A stretch of 15,797 bases of DNA from Chryseosolibacter sp035628595. Its GTDB lineage: Bacteria > Bacteroidota > Bacteroidia > Cytophagales > Cyclobacteriaceae. Position numbers and translations under genes: made by a program. Of the stretch, positions 5,767 to 13,107 are shown one piece after another; position 1 is the first letter of the stretch, and every line of letters starts with the position of its first letter. The stretch is taken from positions 1 through 15,797 of the forward strand of contig DASPJN010000027.1 of assembly GCA_035628595.1 (NCBI GenBank), written 5' to 3'. Under the pieces are notes generated by a model. That model was not told the DNA's origin. It did no database searches and worked only from the letters and a program-made list of their open reading frames with translations.

Positions 5767-8031
5767 TCAGTTAATAATTCTCAGCTTCGCGAAGCTCAGC
5801 AGAAGCGTTTTTTCGCCGATTTGATTGAAGTTGATCTTCGCTTTTTTGTCGGGCCCTGAAACGTCCATCAGCACCACTGTACCCATCCCGAATTTGGGAT
5901 GCTCAACTTTCATACCCGCTGCCAGGCCGGAGGTATCGCTCGGAACAAAATCCGCCGGCACCTGGTATGCAACGGGTTTTTGCTTTGCAACTGGTGGCGA
6001 CGATGATATTGTACGTTTGATGCCGTTTACAAGCGATTTCGCGTATTGCCCCGCAGGAGGGGCGGACTCTATGCCGGCGTATTTGGTGCTTACCTTAATG
6101 AATCGCTGGTCAACATCGTCAATAAACCGGCTAGGTTCGCAGTTTTTCAGTCTGCCGAAGCGGTACCGGGTGAGTGCATAAGAGAGAAAGAGCTTCTTTT
6201 CAGCCCTGGTAATGGCCACATAAAAAAGGCGACGTTCCTCCTCAAGATCCGCACGGCTGCTTAACATCATCTGGGAAGGAAAAAGATCCTCCTCCAGGCC
6301 AACGATGTAAACATATTTGAACTCAAGCCCCTTCGCCATGTGGATTGTCATCAACGTGACTTTATCCGGGTCTTTGTCCTTGTCTTCATCCTGTCCGGTC
6401 ACAAGGGAAACTTCCTGCAGGAATGAACTCAGGGATTTATCTTCGCGTTCCGGATCCATTGTAAATTCCTTGATCGCGTTGAGCAATTCCTGAACGTTTT
6501 CATAACGACTCAGACCTTCGACGGTCTTGTCTTCGTAAAGCTCTTTCAGCAAGCCGGATCCTTTCGCCACTTCGAATGCAGCATCATAGGCGTCCTTTCG
6601 TTGAACCTCCAGGGCAAACCGTTTCATCATCGCTACGAAATCTTCGATTGGCCCGGCAGAGCGCCCGCCAACAAAAGGCGATGGGTTCTGAATAATCTCC
6701 CAGATGGACGTACCGTGATCATTTGCTGCGACCACGATCTTGTCAACAGTTGCATCGCCGATACCACGCTTCGGTAAATTGATAATTCTTCTGAATGAAG
6801 CTTCGTCCTGCGGATTTAACGCATATCGCAGGTATGCAAGAATGTCTTTGATCTCCTTACGTTGGTAGAACGACAAGCCACCGATCACTTTGTACTTGAT
6901 GTTCATGCGGCGGAGGGCCTCTTCAATCGCTCTTGACTGACTGTTGGTGCGATAGAGAATACAGAAGTCGCTGAAGCGGAGCTGGTGCTGCATCTTTTCT
7001 TCGAAGATCGATGAGGCAACAAGTCTTCCTTCTTCGTTATCGGAAACGGCTTTGATTAATTCAATGAGATTTCCTTCCTCGTTCGAGGTCCAGACATTTT
7101 TCGGCAACTGTGCGCGATTGCGTTTAATGACGGAGTTCGCAGCGTTGACAATATTTTGCGTTGATCGATAATTCTGTTCAAGCTTGATGATTCTGAGATC
7201 GGGATAGTCACGCTCGAAATTGAGGATGTTTGTAATGTCGGCACCGCGGAAAGCGTAAATGCTCTGCGCATCATCGCCAACAACGCAGATATTTTGTTTT
7301 ACCGACGCAAGTTTACGGATGATGAAATACTGGCAAAGGTTTGTGTCCTGAAACTCATCCACAAGCACGTAATGAATGCGATGCTGGTATTTGTTCAATA
7401 CCTCAAGGTGTTCCTTGAAAAGTTTATCGGTATTGAATAGCAGATCGTCAAAGTCCATAGCCCCCGACTTAAAGCAGCGGAGTGAATAAGCCTTGTAGAT
7501 CTTACCTAATTCCGGTCGCATGTTGGCTGCATCATCGGCGATAAGTTCGGCATTCATGAGATAGTCCTGCCAGCTGATCAGTCGGTTCTTTGCTGCTGAA
7601 ATGCGATTGTAAACAACATTGGGTTTGTAGATGGTATCGTCAAGCCCCATTTCCTTCACAACAGACTTGATCAATGATTTTGCATCGTCTACGTCGTAGA
7701 TCGTGAAATCGTTTGGATAGCCGAGATGATGCGCTTCGGCGCGTAAAATCCGTGCAAACACAGAGTGGAATGTTCCCATCCAGAGATTACGCGCGTCATG
7801 ACCGACAACTTTCTCAATGCGTTCGCGCATTTCTTTGGCTGCTTTGTTTGTAAACGTAAGCGCCATGATGTTAAAAGGGTCTACACCTTTGCTCTGGATC
7901 AGGTGTGCAATGCGGTATGTAAGTACGCGCGTTTTACCTGAACCTGCACCGGCAATCAGCATGCAGGCACCGTCGGTATTTAACACACCTTCGCGCTGGG
8001 GTTCATTCAAACTGTCAATGTAATCCGTCAT
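5767..8031 (-). CDS. pcrA: UvrD/PcrA-type SF1A DNA helicase
   Basis: An ATP-dependent 3'-5' DNA helicase acting in nucleotide-excision and mismatch repair and in clearing replication/transcription conflicts. All SF1A motifs are present: I GAGSGKT (28-34), Ia TFTNKAAKEM (59-68), II VDEFQDT (224-230, with Phe where Tyr is commoner), III GDDAQSIYAFRGA (252-264), IV YRSTQNI (288-294), V TIHMAKGLEF (562-571), VI VAITRAEK (605-612). The last 50 residues (GMKVEHPKFGMGTVV and onward) form the small Tudor-like domain that binds RNA polymerase in PcrA/UvrD. Length 754 is typical. Whether to name it pcrA or uvrD is a convention. It is divergent from DUF3109. A candidate upstream element (TTTC, 17 nt, TATCTTGC) is poor. 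Confidence 0.95.
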   Translation of the reverse strand: MTDYIDSLNEPQREGVLNTDGACMLIAGAGSGKTRVLTYRIAHLIQSKGVDPFNIMALTFTNKAAKEMRERIEKVVGHDARNLWMGTFHSVFARILRAEAHHLGYPNDFTIYDVDDAKSLIKSVVKEMGLDDTIYKPNVVYNRISAAKNRLISWQDYLMNAELIADDAANMRPELGKIYKAYSLRCFKSGAMDFDDLLFNTDKLFKEHLEVLNKYQHRIHYVLVDEFQDTNLCQYFIIRKLASVKQNICVVGDDAQSIYAFRGADITNILNFERDYPDLRIIKLEQNYRSTQNIVNAANSVIKRNRAQLPKNVWTSNEEGNLIELIKAVSDNEEGRLVASSIFEEKMQHQLRFSDFCILYRTNSQSRAIEEALRRMNIKYKVIGGLSFYQRKEIKDILAYLRYALNPQDEASFRRIINLPKRGIGDATVDKIVVAANDHGTSIWEIIQNPSPFVGGRSAGPIEDFVAMMKRFALEVQRKDAYDAAFEVAKGSGLLKELYEDKTVEGLSRYENVQELLNAIKEFTMDPEREDKSLSSFLQEVSLVTGQDEDKDKDPDKVTLMTIHMAKGLEFKYVYIVGLEEDLFPSQMMLSSRADLEEERRLFYVAITRAEKKLFLSYALTRYRFGRLKNCEPSRFIDDVDQRFIKVSTKYAGIESAPPAGQYAKSLVNGIKRTISSSPPVAKQKPVAYQVPADFVPSDTSGLAAGMKVEHPKFGMGTVVLMDVSGPDKKAKINFNQIGEKTLLLSFAKLRIIN

Positions 8032-8106
8032 ACAACCTGCAAGATACGTCAGTAATTCCGGCTGAAAGACATCGATCTTCTTTTTTTAGAACCGGCCGGA
8101 ACCTTC

Positions 8107-8142
8107 ACTTGAAACACCAAAACGTGAAACGCTGACCGTGAA
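8107..8142 (-). repeat. Second 7-nt repeat tract
   Basis: On the + strand the units read ACTTGAA, ACACCAA, AACGTGAA (8 nt), ACGCTGA, CCGTGAA. On the - strand this gives GTTTCA-type heptamers. It is more degenerate than the tract at 3450-3477 but similar in period and motif. It lies in the divergent pcrA/DUF3109 gap, which otherwise shows only the DUF3109 promoter. Confidence 0.4.
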
Positions 8143-8223
8143 AAAATTAGCCACAGCCTTCTGGTTTTTCTCTATGGGGGAACGTTTCAGTGGTCATAAA
8201 AGTTTGTTTACAACCGTGCTGCG

Positions 8224-8255
8224 TTTCGGGGTAAATCGATAATTGAGTAGCTTTG
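8224..8255 (+). promoter_or_regulatory. Candidate promoter abutting the DUF3109 start
   Basis: TTTC at 8224-8227, a 20-nt spacer, then TAGCTTTG at 8248-8255, an exact match to the -7 consensus. The expected transcription start falls at or within a few bases of ATG 8261, so the message would be leaderless or nearly so. It would also exclude the TTG at 8243 as the start codon. Confidence 0.5.
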
Positions 8256-8260
8256 TAAAT

Positions 8261-8857
8261 ATGCTTAAAGTAGGAGAGGTTTTAGTATCCGACGATATCC
8301 GCGAAAAAGAGTTCGTCTGTAACCTGGAGAAATGTAAGGGTGCTTGCTGCGTAGAAGGCGATTTCGGGGCGCCGCTTGACGAATCGGAGCTTTCCGTTCT
8401 TGAAGAGATCTATCCCATCGTTAAACCTTATTTATCGCCGGAAGGAATTGCCGTCATCGAAAAAGAGGGAACGCATACAGTTGATGACGATGGTGACCTG
8501 TGTACACCAGTTATCGACGGACGGGAATGTGTTTATGCGATCTACGATAAAAAGGGTGTTCTGAAATGCGGTATCGAACAGGCATACCTGGATGGAAAGA
8601 TCAGCTGGAAAAAGCCAATCTCGTGTCATCTTTATCCGATCCGTGTGACGTCGAAAAAGGATTTTGAAGCGCTGAATTATCACAAATGGCATATCTGCTC
8701 CCCGGCATGTTCACTTGGAAAAGACTTGCAGGTTCCGGTGTATAAGTTTTTGAAAGATCCGCTGATTCGCAAATACGGCGAGCCATGGTATAATGATCTG
8801 GTGAAGCTGATCGATGAAACACCAAAGAAAGTGAAAACAAAAAAGCCTGCGAAGTAG
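8261..8857 (+). CDS. DUF3109 family Cys-rich (YkgJ-like) metal-binding protein
   Basis: A 198-residue protein recognised as DUF3109, related to the YkgJ-type zinc/iron-chelating domain. It has ten Cys: C20, C25, C29, C30 in CNLEKCKGACC, then C81, C90, C103 (KCGIE), C122 (SCHLYP), C146 and C150 (CSPAC). CxxxxCxxxCC followed by SCHLYP and CSPxC is the family signature and fits a metal or Fe-S site; the biochemical role is not established. No signal peptide. A TTG at 8243 extends the frame by six residues, but ATG 8261 is preferred because the family begins with a hydrophobic-Gly start like MLKVGEVLVSDDI and the TTG lies in the promoter spacer. The stop codon is inside the loop of the convergent terminator. 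Confidence 0.85.
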   Translation: MLKVGEVLVSDDIREKEFVCNLEKCKGACCVEGDFGAPLDESELSVLEEIYPIVKPYLSPEGIAVIEKEGTHTVDDDGDLCTPVIDGRECVYAIYDKKGVLKCGIEQAYLDGKISWKKPISCHLYPIRVTSKKDFEALNYHKWHICSPACSLGKDLQVPVYKFLKDPLIRKYGEPWYNDLVKLIDETPKKVKTKKPAK

Positions 8858-8862
8858 CAGGC
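8839..8862 (-). terminator. Terminator for the lipoprotein transcript, embedded in DUF3109
   Basis: On the - strand: GCCTGC, loop TACTTC, GCAGGC, then six T and a further TTTT after one G. This is a strong intrinsic terminator for the lipoprotein gene. The arm and T-tract lie inside the last codons (Lys-Lys-Pro-Ala-Lys) and stop of the convergent DUF3109 gene. On the + strand the stem is followed by CTTTGTCTTTG, so it may act weakly in both directions. Confidence 0.8.
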
Positions 8863-8885
8863 CTTTGTCTTTGTTCAATGTTGTA

Positions 8886-9248
8886 CTACTGCTTGGCGTA
8901 AGTGGTGGTGTATTTGCCATCATCGCCGTCATACTCCACTTTCATTGTTGATGATGACAGCTCAAGGATTTTAGCTGATCCACCCGCCGCCGTAACGGTT
9001 TGGCCGCTTACTTCGTATTCCGTTGAGATAGTAATTTCACTTCCATCACAAATGGTGGTGATTTGCAATTCATCGTTTGTGAATGTTAAGATCTCCTCTT
9101 CGCATGCTTCAGGATCAGGATCTGTTGTCGCTGTCATTTCCCAGGTTCCGAGAAGATCAGCTTTAGTATAGCTTGGTGATTCATCATCATCGCCACAGGC
9201 AAATGAAAACGAAATAATGGACAGGAATAAGATGCTTTTTTTGAACAT
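8886..9248 (-). CDS. Small lipoprotein with lipocalin-like N-terminus, probably surface-exposed
   Basis: A 120-residue protein with a lipoprotein signal peptide: MFKK, a hydrophobic stretch, and Cys18 in SFAC followed by GDDDES. An acidic run directly after the lipidated Cys fits the lipoprotein export signal described for Bacteroidota (Capnocytophaga, Flavobacterium), so placement on the outer leaflet of the outer membrane is inferred. The mature part begins DLLGTWEMT, a motif common in lipocalin-like small lipoproteins of this phylum (GTW), and continues as short beta strands. C49 and C67 could form a disulfide. It starts 30 nt after accC on the same strand but has its own promoter candidate. 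Ligand and role are unknown. Confidence 0.8.
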   Translation of the reverse strand: MFKKSILFLSIISFSFACGDDDESPSYTKADLLGTWEMTATTDPDPEACEEEILTFTNDELQITTICDGSEITISTEYEVSGQTVTAAGGSAKILELSSSTMKVEYDGDDGKYTTTYAKQ

Positions 9249-9270
9249 TGGTTTGGGTGTTTATGTTGGT

Positions 9271-9302
9271 TAAAGCTATTATTTCAATGAAGAAAAATCA
9301 AA
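9271..9302 (-). promoter_or_regulatory. Candidate promoter for the lipoprotein gene
   Basis: On the - strand: TTTG (9302-9299), a 20-nt spacer, TAGCTTTA (9278-9271), one base off the -7 consensus. The -33 box is inside the last codons of accC and the -7 box follows its stop. The leader would be about 17 nt. It suggests the lipoprotein can be expressed independently of the acc genes. Confidence 0.45.
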
Positions 9303-10628
9303 TGAAGTCTCCAGGAACTTCGTTGTAAACTTCCCTGATCTGAAAGTAGGATTATCCATCAGCTTAATGTGAAAAGGAATTGTTGTCTTCACCCCTTCAA
9401 TCACAAACTCCTGCAACGCACGTTTCATTCTTGTAATTACTTCTTCTCTCGACTGCCCGCTGACAATAAGCTTCGCGATCATTGAGTCGTAGTTCGGTGG
9501 GATAGTGTATCCCGCATATACGTGGCTGTCGATCCGCACACCGTGTCCACCTGGCATGTGCAGATTTGTAATCTTACCAGGAGATGGTCTGAATCCGTTT
9601 GCCGGATCTTCGGCATTGATACGACATTCCATCGAATACAGGTTCGGGAAGTAATTTTTTCCTGAGATCGGAACACCGGCAGCAACCTTGATCTGTTCTT
9701 TGATGAGGTCATAATCTGTTACCTCTTCCGTGATCGGGTGTTCTACCTGGATCCGCGTGTTCATTTCCATGAAATAGAAATTGCCATGCTTGTCGACAAG
9801 GAACTCGATGGTTCCAGCGCCTTCGTAGTTAATGGCTTTCGCACCTTTGATGGCAGCTTCGCCCATTTTTTCGCGCAGCTCCTGGCTGATGATCGGCGAC
9901 GGCGTTTCTTCAACGAGCTTTTGATGCCTCCGCTGGATGGAACAGTCGCGCTCCGAAAGGTGACAAACTTTTCCATATTGATCACCCACAACCTGGATTT
10001 CGATATGCCTTGGTTCTTCTACGAATTTTTCAAGATAAAGTCCGTCGTTACCAAATGAAGCGCCGGCTTCACGTTTTGCGTCATCCCAGGCTTTTTTGAA
10101 TTCAGCCTCTTCGGTAATGATGCGCATTCCCTTTCCACCACCGCCTGCAGTTGCCTTGACGATTACAGGGTAACCAATTTTTTTCGCGAGCTTCTGGCCT
10201 TCTTCGATTGACCCCAACAAACCGTCGGAACCGGGAATTGTCGGAACCCCTGCTTTTTTCATGGTGTCTTTCGCGGTTGACTTATCACCCATTGCCTGGA
10301 TCATGGCAGGAGTGGGCCCGATAAACTTAATCCCGTACTCGTGACAGATCGCTGAAAATTCTGCGCGCTCCGACAAGAAGCCGTATCCTGGATGGATCGC
10401 ATCCGCGTTTGTTATCTCAGCGGCAGAAATGATCCGTGGAATGTTAAGATAAGAATCTTTGCTTGGTGCATCACCGATACACACAGCCTCATCGGCAAAA
10501 CGCACGTGAAGGCTTTCGCGGTCTGCCGTTGAATAAACAGCTACCGTTTTAATATCCATCTCGCGACAGGTGCGGATAATGCGCAAGGCGATTTCGCCGC
10601 GGTTAGCAATAAGTATCTTTTTAAACAT
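9279..10628 (-). CDS. accC: Acetyl-CoA carboxylase, biotin carboxylase subunit
   Basis: AccC carboxylates the biotin on BCCP using ATP and bicarbonate, the first half-reaction of malonyl-CoA synthesis. The 449-residue length matches the single-domain bacterial enzyme. Motifs: N-terminal KILIANRGEIALR, HPGYGFLSE (79-87), the ATP-grasp glycine loop GGGGKGM (162-168), ERDCSIQRRHQKLVEE (226-241, including Cys229 and Lys237), EMNTRIQVEH (288-297, metal and catalytic Glu288, Asn290, Arg292), and the C-terminal YDSMIAKL. All key residues are intact. It lies 53 nt downstream of accB, with a hairpin in the gap. Confidence 0.97.
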   Translation of the reverse strand: MFKKILIANRGEIALRIIRTCREMDIKTVAVYSTADRESLHVRFADEAVCIGDAPSKDSYLNIPRIISAAEITNADAIHPGYGFLSERAEFSAICHEYGIKFIGPTPAMIQAMGDKSTAKDTMKKAGVPTIPGSDGLLGSIEEGQKLAKKIGYPVIVKATAGGGGKGMRIITEEAEFKKAWDDAKREAGASFGNDGLYLEKFVEEPRHIEIQVVGDQYGKVCHLSERDCSIQRRHQKLVEETPSPIISQELREKMGEAAIKGAKAINYEGAGTIEFLVDKHGNFYFMEMNTRIQVEHPITEEVTDYDLIKEQIKVAAGVPISGKNYFPNLYSMECRINAEDPANGFRPSPGKITNLHMPGGHGVRIDSHVYAGYTIPPNYDSMIAKLIVSGQSREEVITRMKRALQEFVIEGVKTTIPFHIKLMDNPTFRSGKFTTKFLETSFDFSSLK

Positions 10629-10646
10629 GTTATGCTATGTTGAAAA

Positions 10647-10670
10647 TTTCAGACTAACTGTCGTCTGAAA
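10647..10670 (-). terminator. Inverted repeat between accB and accC, possible attenuator
   Basis: TTTCAGAC (10647-10654) and GTCTGAAA (10663-10670) form a perfect 8-bp stem with an 8-nt loop. On the transcript strand it is followed by TTTTC. With a short, broken U-tract it could be a partial terminator or a processing site that lets accB be made in excess of accC. Confidence 0.45.
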
Positions 10671-10681
10671 GCTGATATTAT

Positions 10682-11266
10682 TTAGTCTGGTTCGACAACA
10701 AAAAGTACCTGGTCGTATTCAACAGGTGTTGCATTGTCGACCAACACTTTTACAACCGTACCGGAAAATTCCGATTCGATCTCGTTGAATAACTTCATCG
10801 CCTCGATGATACACACAGTTTGTCCTTTGTTGATCTTATCACCAACGTTAACGAACGCCGGCGTGTCAGGCGAAGAGGAGCGGTAAAACGTTCCGATCAT
10901 TGGTGATTTAACCTCCACTGTTTTCTTACCTGCAGGTGCGCTGTCAGCAGACGTTGCTTTGCCAGAGGATGCAGGTGCGGAAACCGGTGCAGAAGCAACA
11001 GGCTGCGCGCTCATCATTGGCGCGGCTACCGGAGCGACAACTGGCGTCGACTTGAACACTTTTTGATCTGGGTCGCGCTTCACGTGAAGTTTCAGCTCAC
11101 TTGTCTGAATGTTTACCTCATTGAGGCCTGACTTTGAGATGAAATCAATTAGATCTCTTATTTCGGATGTTTTCATTCCGGATTGGTTAGTTGTTCCTGA
11201 TTCGTTGACAACCGCTGTGGGTTTGAAAAGTTTTTTTGACGGGTTGATTGCTTGCTTTTTGCTCAT
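10682..11266 (-). CDS. accB: Acetyl-CoA carboxylase, biotin carboxyl carrier protein
   Basis: BCCP carries biotin between AccC and the carboxyltransferase. The C-terminal biotinyl domain starts near VKSPMIGTFYRS (119-130) and holds the biotin attachment motif EAMKLFNE with Lys158 (canonical EAMKMMN). PAFVNVGDKINKGQ (136-149) is the usual thumb region. Before it lies a flexible Ala/Pro/Ser linker (about 74-113), and before that the N-terminal KTSEIRDLIDFISKSGLNEVNI. Start choice is uncertain: this frame begins 11 nt after efp, but the first 30 residues (Lys/Ser/Asn-rich) precede the usual family start, and an internal ATG at 11176 would give a 164-residue protein of normal length. Neither ATG has a Shine-Dalgarno sequence. 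Confidence 0.93.
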   Translation of the reverse strand: MSKKQAINPSKKLFKPTAVVNESGTTNQSGMKTSEIRDLIDFISKSGLNEVNIQTSELKLHVKRDPDQKVFKSTPVVAPVAAPMMSAQPVASAPVSAPASSGKATSADSAPAGKKTVEVKSPMIGTFYRSSSPDTPAFVNVGDKINKGQTVCIIEAMKLFNEIESEFSGTVVKVLVDNATPVEYDQVLFVVEPD

Positions 11267-11277
11267 GCTGGTCAGGG

Positions 11278-11844
11278 TTATTCTTTTACGCGTTCCACGT
11301 AAGAACCTGTACGTGTATCGACTTTAATCTTATCGCCTGTGTTTACGAAAAGCGGTACGCGGATCTCAGTACCGTTCTCAAGTGTCGCAGGTTTTAGTGT
11401 TCGTGTTGCAGTATCGCCTGAAAGACCTGGCTCTGTGTATTGTATTTCCATCACAACATGTGATGGGGCTTCAGCTGTAATTGCATTTGTTCCGTTTTCG
11501 AAAGCGATCAATAATGTTACGCCTTCTTTAATGAAATTACCTGGTTCGCCAAGTAATGATTTGTCGATATAAACCTGATCGAACGTCTGGTTGTCCATGC
11601 AAACAAGGCTGTCACCGTCGGCATACAGGTACTGATATTCTTTGGTCTCGACGCGCAGTATTTCGATTTCATCGCCCGGACGGAAACGGTTTTCTGCTAC
11701 TTTTCCATTGCGGAGGTTTCGCATCTTTATTTGGTAGAATGCGCGGAGGTTTCCAGGTGTGCGGTGAAGTAATTCTTCTACCTGCATCACTTCTCCGTTG
11801 TAGCGTACGTAATTTCCTTTACTCAGATCCGATACGGTTGCCAT
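11278..11844 (-). CDS. efp: Translation elongation factor P
   Basis: EF-P enters the ribosomal E site and relieves stalling at polyproline. The 188-residue length and three beta-barrel domains are normal: N-terminal KOW-like domain (about 1-63), central OB domain, and C-terminal OB domain ending GDKIKVDTRTGSYVERV. The tip of domain I reads TPGNLRAF (29-36). The residue aligning with the modified Lys34 of Escherichia coli (PGKGQA) is Asn32, with Arg34 two positions on. No epmA, epmB or earP gene is in the window. It lies 93 nt downstream of fabH and 11 nt upstream of the longer accB start. Confidence 0.96.
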   Translation of the reverse strand: MATVSDLSKGNYVRYNGEVMQVEELLHRTPGNLRAFYQIKMRNLRNGKVAENRFRPGDEIEILRVETKEYQYLYADGDSLVCMDNQTFDQVYIDKSLLGEPGNFIKEGVTLLIAFENGTNAITAEAPSHVVMEIQYTEPGLSGDTATRTLKPATLENGTEIRVPLFVNTGDKIKVDTRTGSYVERVKE

Positions 11845-11868
11845 ATTTAAAAAACGACTTTAAGTTAC

Positions 11869-11892
11869 AAATCAAATTAATAAATCAAATTA
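11869..11892 (-). promoter_or_regulatory. 13-nt direct repeat upstream of efp
   Basis: AAATCAAATTA occurs at 11869-11879 and again at 11882-11892 (period 13), 25 nt upstream of the efp start. On the - strand it reads TAATTTGATTT twice. It could be an operator. It also offers a poor promoter (TTTG, 18 nt, TAACTTAA). Evidence is weak. Confidence 0.3.
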
Positions 11893-11937
11893 TCCCAGTC
11901 ACAACCAATCCAGCGGTGACCGAACACAAAATGAAAG

Positions 11938-12936
11938 CTAGTTGCTGTTATATGCCCATTTGATATACATCGCACCCCAGGTGAATCCGCCGCCAAATGC
12001 AGCCAGGATCAGATTGTCACCTTTCTTCAATCTCTTCTCGTAATCCCAGAGTAGAAGCGGAAGGGTGCCTGCGGTTGTGTTTCCGTAGCGCTCGATGTTC
12101 ATCATCACTTTGTCTTCGGTGATGCCAACGCGTTGTGCAGTAGCATCGATAATGCGTTTGTTGGCCTGATGTGGAACGAGCCACGAGATCTCTTTGGAGG
12201 AAAGATTGTTACGTTCAGCGATCTGTGCCGATACCTCTGCCATATTCGTAACTGCAAACTTGAATACTGAAGAGCCTTCCTGGAAAACAAAATGCTCGCG
12301 CGCCTGCACTGTTTCGGGTGATGTCGGCCTTCGGCTTCCGCCAGCCTTCATGTGAAGATATTGTTCGCCACTTCCATCACTACGAAGAACTGAATCCATG
12401 ATACCGACATCGTCGGCAGTTGGCTCGAGCAATACACAACCCGCGCCATCTCCGAAAATAATACACGTTGTGCGATCAGTATAGTCAAGAATGGCAGACA
12501 TCTTGTCTCCGCCAATGATCACGACTTTTTTGTAACGTCCCGATTCGATGAAGGCCGCTCCTGTCTGTAGCCCGTAGAGAAAGCCGGAACATGCCGCACC
12601 CATGTCATAGCTAAATGCATTTGTTGCGCCCACAGCAGTTGCGACGATGTTTGCCGTTGCCGGAAATGTCATATCGGCTGTGATTGTTGCAAAAATAAGC
12701 AAATCGATTTCTTTCGGGTCGATCTTCGTTTTCGCGATGAGATCCTTTACCGCCTCAATACCGAGAACAGAAACGCCCCTTGCTTCTCCTTTCAGAATTC
12801 GTCGTTCTTTGATACCTGTTCGCGAGGTGATCCATTCGTCGCTTGTATCGACCATGGTTTCGAGTTCCTTGTTAGTGAGGATGTAGTCGGGAACATATCC
12901 TCCTACGCCTGTGATTGCGGCCCGGATTTTACTCAT
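11938..12936 (-). CDS. fabH: Beta-ketoacyl-ACP synthase III
   Basis: KAS III condenses an acyl-CoA primer with malonyl-ACP to initiate fatty-acid synthesis. The 332-residue thiolase-fold protein has the catalytic triad Cys116 (DMGAACSGFLYG), His256 (VPHQANKRI) and Asn286 (YGNTTAGTLPL), plus the N-terminal DEWITSRTGIKERR and C-terminal AFGGGFTWGA signatures. Whether it prefers acetyl-CoA or branched primers (expected in Cytophagales, which make iso fatty acids) cannot be read from sequence. The start ATG is followed directly by family sequence. A strong terminator lies between rpmF and this gene, so it should have its own promoter, but no good consensus match was found in the 44 nt between start and terminator. 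Confidence 0.96.
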   Translation of the reverse strand: MSKIRAAITGVGGYVPDYILTNKELETMVDTSDEWITSRTGIKERRILKGEARGVSVLGIEAVKDLIAKTKIDPKEIDLLIFATITADMTFPATANIVATAVGATNAFSYDMGAACSGFLYGLQTGAAFIESGRYKKVVIIGGDKMSAILDYTDRTTCIIFGDGAGCVLLEPTADDVGIMDSVLRSDGSGEQYLHMKAGGSRRPTSPETVQAREHFVFQEGSSVFKFAVTNMAEVSAQIAERNNLSSKEISWLVPHQANKRIIDATAQRVGITEDKVMMNIERYGNTTAGTLPLLLWDYEKRLKKGDNLILAAFGGGFTWGAMYIKWAYNSN

Positions 12937-12979
12937 ATCGTGTTAATGTATAGCAAGGTTTAAGGTAGCTTATAAAATG

Positions 12980-13005
12980 AAAAAGCCCGATGTTCTACAC
13001 CGAGC
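12980..13005 (-). terminator. Intrinsic terminator between rpmF and fabH
   Basis: On the - strand: GCTCGGTGT, loop AGA, ACATCGGGC, forming a 9-bp stem with two G-U pairs, followed by TTTTTCATTTT. It ends the DUF177-rpmF transcript about 100 nt after the rpmF stop and separates it from fabH. Confidence 0.75.
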
Positions 13006-13107
13006 AATCCCTTATCTGTATCCGCTACTGAATACAAATTGTTTCTGTTACTGCTTTAACATCTGTTGTGCAGCGTTTATCCATGTGCGAATGGAAGTGA
13101 GCCACAG

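Noticed and set aside
8243..8260. TTG start adding six residues to DUF3109
   Set aside because: Falls within the predicted promoter, and the family normally begins at the following Met.
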